From positions 1 through 64,000 of the forward strand of contig CAILUD010000039.1 of assembly GCA_903837285.1 (NCBI GenBank): 64,000 bases of DNA, read 5' to 3'. The position numbers and the translations under genes are program-made. This DNA is from an uncultured Bacteroidota bacterium. GTDB lineage: Bacteria > Bacteroidota > Bacteroidia > Bacteroidales > GWA2-32-17. Numbering within the stretch: the stretch's first letter is position 1; each line of letters starts with the position of its first letter. This document shows, one piece after another, positions 62,400-64,000 of the stretch. The notes under the pieces were generated by a model. That model had not been told where the DNA came from. It ran no database searches and saw only the letters and a list, made by a program, of their open reading frames with translations.

Positions 62400-63563
62400 T
62401 TATTGAAGTAGCTCAGTTGCATCTTTTATTCCAATTCTTTCATTTTTATTAAATGCAACTACAAACGCATCTTTAAACCCATCATTTCTTGTTTGCGAAA
62501 GCTGTAACATAGCTTCTTCCACTGTTTTGTATTTACCAATTGTATATTTATATAATCCTTTGTGGAGGTATTCGTTAACCTTTTTGTTTTTGAATATAAT
62601 ATCCGATTGTTTTAGTTTGTTTTCAGAGGTCATTATTTGTATTCTGAAATTTATATCATTTACATTTGGTTCTTTAATTTCAGTTTTGACATTGTCTGTT
62701 TTTGAGGCAGTTACAAAACTTGGATTGTCTGATAAAATATGCGAAACAATTAACGGATAATTTTTCTTGGCAAAATCGCGTGAACATGAGTTAAAATGCC
62801 ACCATTCTGTTGAGATACTCGAAAAGCCTGCAAATTTCATGGCAGATCGTAAAATCAATCTGTTATTTATTTGTATTGCAGTGAGTTTTCCTGTTTTTAA
62901 TAATTCTGGTTCAAGCGAAGGATAAGCTAGGTCATCAAAAGAATCAAAGCCGGTTCCCATATCTAGCCATTTACCTAATGAATCAGAGAGTGTTATATCA
63001 ACCGCTGCACCGTAATTATGAAGACTATGATAAATTGGATTTGCAATAAATTTATCTTTGTCATTTTCCGGAACCTGAGCTTCGTTCCACATAATTTGTT
63101 GTAAAGAAAGCGGACGGGCAGCATCTAATACTACAATTCGATATTGAGGCATTATTTTAATCAGATTATTTGATGCCGATATAAGTTTTGCAGCTACATC
63201 TTTATGAAGGTAAGCATGAGTTAAATTTCCGTAAATATTTTTTTTAAGAAAATTTGAAGTTGTTGCATATTGTAGGCTGACAATAATATTCGAATCTAAA
63301 TCTCTAATGTCAACCAAGTTGTAGTTGCGCATTATTTGCTCGATATCACTGATTTCGCGTTTGTGTTTTAAGCTGTCTGAATGCTTAATTTCGTAATATT
63401 TAAAACCGTAAATGTTTTTTGATTCAAGCAATTCTATGTTATTTCCTTGTGTATAGTGATTTATAACAACGTGAAATTGTGGAATTGTTAAAACTTTAAA
63501 TAATGATATTAGTATTAAAAAGTTTTTTAATAAAAAGTATATCTTTGAAAATATAACTATCAC
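62400..63563 (-). CDS. VanX/DdpX-like D-Ala-D-Ala dipeptidase with SPOR-like C-terminus
   Basis: 387 residues from a GTG at 63561-63563. A TTG at 63600-63602 extends it by 13 codons but would leave only 20 bp to the divergent peptidase gene, too little for two promoters. After an N-terminal hydrophobic anchor, the peptidase domain begins NLVDIRDLDSNIIVSLQYATTSNFL, and the zinc site is visible as HSLHNYGAAVDIT (SxHxxGxAxD) and EWWHF with the catalytic Glu, as in VanX-type M15D peptidases. The last 75 residues (NFRIQIMTSENKLKQSD..., TIGKYKTVEEAMLQLSQ) match a SPOR-type peptidoglycan-binding repeat. It probably trims wall peptides or salvages D-Ala-D-Ala. Confidence 0.8.
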   Translation of the reverse strand: MIVIFSKIYFLLKNFLILISLFKVLTIPQFHVVINHYTQGNNIELLESKNIYGFKYYEIKHSDSLKHKREISDIEQIMRNYNLVDIRDLDSNIIVSLQYATTSNFLKKNIYGNLTHAYLHKDVAAKLISASNNLIKIMPQYRIVVLDAARPLSLQQIMWNEAQVPENDKDKFIANPIYHSLHNYGAAVDITLSDSLGKWLDMGTGFDSFDDLAYPSLEPELLKTGKLTAIQINNRLILRSAMKFAGFSSISTEWWHFNSCSRDFAKKNYPLIVSHILSDNPSFVTASKTDNVKTEIKEPNVNDINFRIQIMTSENKLKQSDIIFKNKKVNEYLHKGLYKYTIGKYKTVEEAMLQLSQTRNDGFKDAFVVAFNKNERIGIKDATELLQ

Positions 63564-63622
63564 TGCTTCGGCTTTGGGCGTGAAAATAGAATAATAAGTC
63601 AATAAATCAAAATAATGAGCAT

Positions 63623-64000
63623 ATGAAAAAATTAAGCATTTTGTTTATCTTTCAGATAATCTGCTTTGTAGCGGTATTTTCGCAAGGTCGTTTACTCACA
63701 ATAGATGAAGCAACAATTGGGCAATATCGTCAGTTTTATCCAAAAACTATAAATCAACTTCAATGGCGAACAGGTGGCGAAACTTATACTTTTATTAAAA
63801 AAGGAAATTTATTTGAAGGTTCGGTTAAGAATGCAAATGAAACTGAAATAATAACAAATAAAGAATTAACAACTGCTTTTGAAGCAGTAAATGTTAAGGA
63901 AGTAAATGGCTTTGGATCTTTTTCGTGGATTTCGCAAACAATAATAAAAATTGATCGTCCCGATGGTATTGCATTGTTAAATGCAAAAACTAAAAAGGTT
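63623..64000 (+). CDS. DPP-IV-like serine peptidase (S9B), N-terminal part only
   Basis: 126 codons to the window edge from the ATG at 63623. A signal peptide (MKKLSILFIFQIICFVAVFSQ) is followed by LLTIDEATIGQYRQFYPKTINQLQWRTGGETYTFI, which is how dipeptidyl-peptidase IV proteins of this phylum begin (start of the propeller). The catalytic part is outside the window. Periplasmic release of dipeptides from peptides is the known role of the family. Confidence 0.75.
   Translation, partial: MKKLSILFIFQIICFVAVFSQGRLLTIDEATIGQYRQFYPKTINQLQWRTGGETYTFIKKGNLFEGSVKNANETEIITNKELTTAFEAVNVKEVNGFGSFSWISQTIIKIDRPDGIALLNAKTKKV

Overview
The window is about 64 kb of AT-rich chromosome from a member of the Bacteroidota, most likely Bacteroidales or Marinilabiliales. 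The signs are type IX secretion (T9SS) cargo with both kinds of C-terminal sorting domain, PorP/SprF-like and PorV/PorQ-like outer-membrane proteins, no Shine-Dalgarno pattern that I can see, many TTG/GTG starts, Bacteroidota-like TAnnTTTRC promoter motifs, and a housekeeping gene set typical of that phylum. The placement is inferred from gene content; there is no rRNA or tRNA gene that I can recognise and no CRISPR array.

Layout. 1-7.4 kb: a truncated UvrD/PcrA helicase, then a PorP/SprF-like barrel with a 1.6 kb-residue-scale SBBP-propeller/PKD protein carrying a gliding-type C-terminal domain. 7.5-17.4 kb: a polytopic membrane protein, murB, a glycosyltransferase, a Fur-family regulator, gpsA-pgi, an EamA transporter and a PorV/PorQ-family protein. 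17.5-29.8 kb: pssA, polA, a tungsten/molybdopterin aldehyde:ferredoxin oxidoreductase, a phosphoesterase-photolyase pair, mutS with a coupled lipoprotein, and elbB. 30-38.5 kb: an operon of oxidoreductase, lipoprotein and polyprenyl-phosphate sugar transferase; then pcm with an MBL hydrolase, a barrel-like protein, an AI-2E family permease, a small PKD/gliding-domain protein and a GT9 glycosyltransferase. 38.5-47.7 kb: a lipoprotein, a 1523-residue exported protein of unknown function directly behind prmA, a small HTH-like gene with cysE, a T9SS-sorted alpha/beta hydrolase and a TetR regulator. 48-56 kb: a block of three exported genes, including an 1897-residue adhesin with SprB repeats and a 603-residue T9SS-sorted protein. 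56-64 kb: a flavin split-barrel protein, a SiaB/SiaC pair, a TerB-like/ABC/permease fusion, two exported proteins, a VanX-like dipeptidase with a SPOR-like tail, and the start of a DPP-IV-like peptidase.

The most notable structure is at 47.7-56.1 kb. The last 23 codons of the tetR gene, its 3' untranslated stretch and its terminator recur about 8.3 kb downstream as a diverged copy, and the three-gene surface-protein block lies between the two copies. In the coding part only three bases differ and two of those are silent, so the second copy looks like the tail of a formerly functional tetR allele. This points to insertion of the adhesin block at the 3' end of tetR.

Two smaller patterns stand out. 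Intergenic hairpins form a family with compensating arm changes around the same TCAAG loop (21.3 and 55.96 kb), and a 14-bp GC-rich palindrome is embedded inside two unrelated hairpins (15.36 and 21.28 kb). Second, polA and mutS, both genome-maintenance genes, share a 9-bp-period CTTTAGACA tandem repeat running into the same TATATTTAC promoter-like box. SiaB/SiaC here lack SiaA and SiaD in the window, so their output is open.
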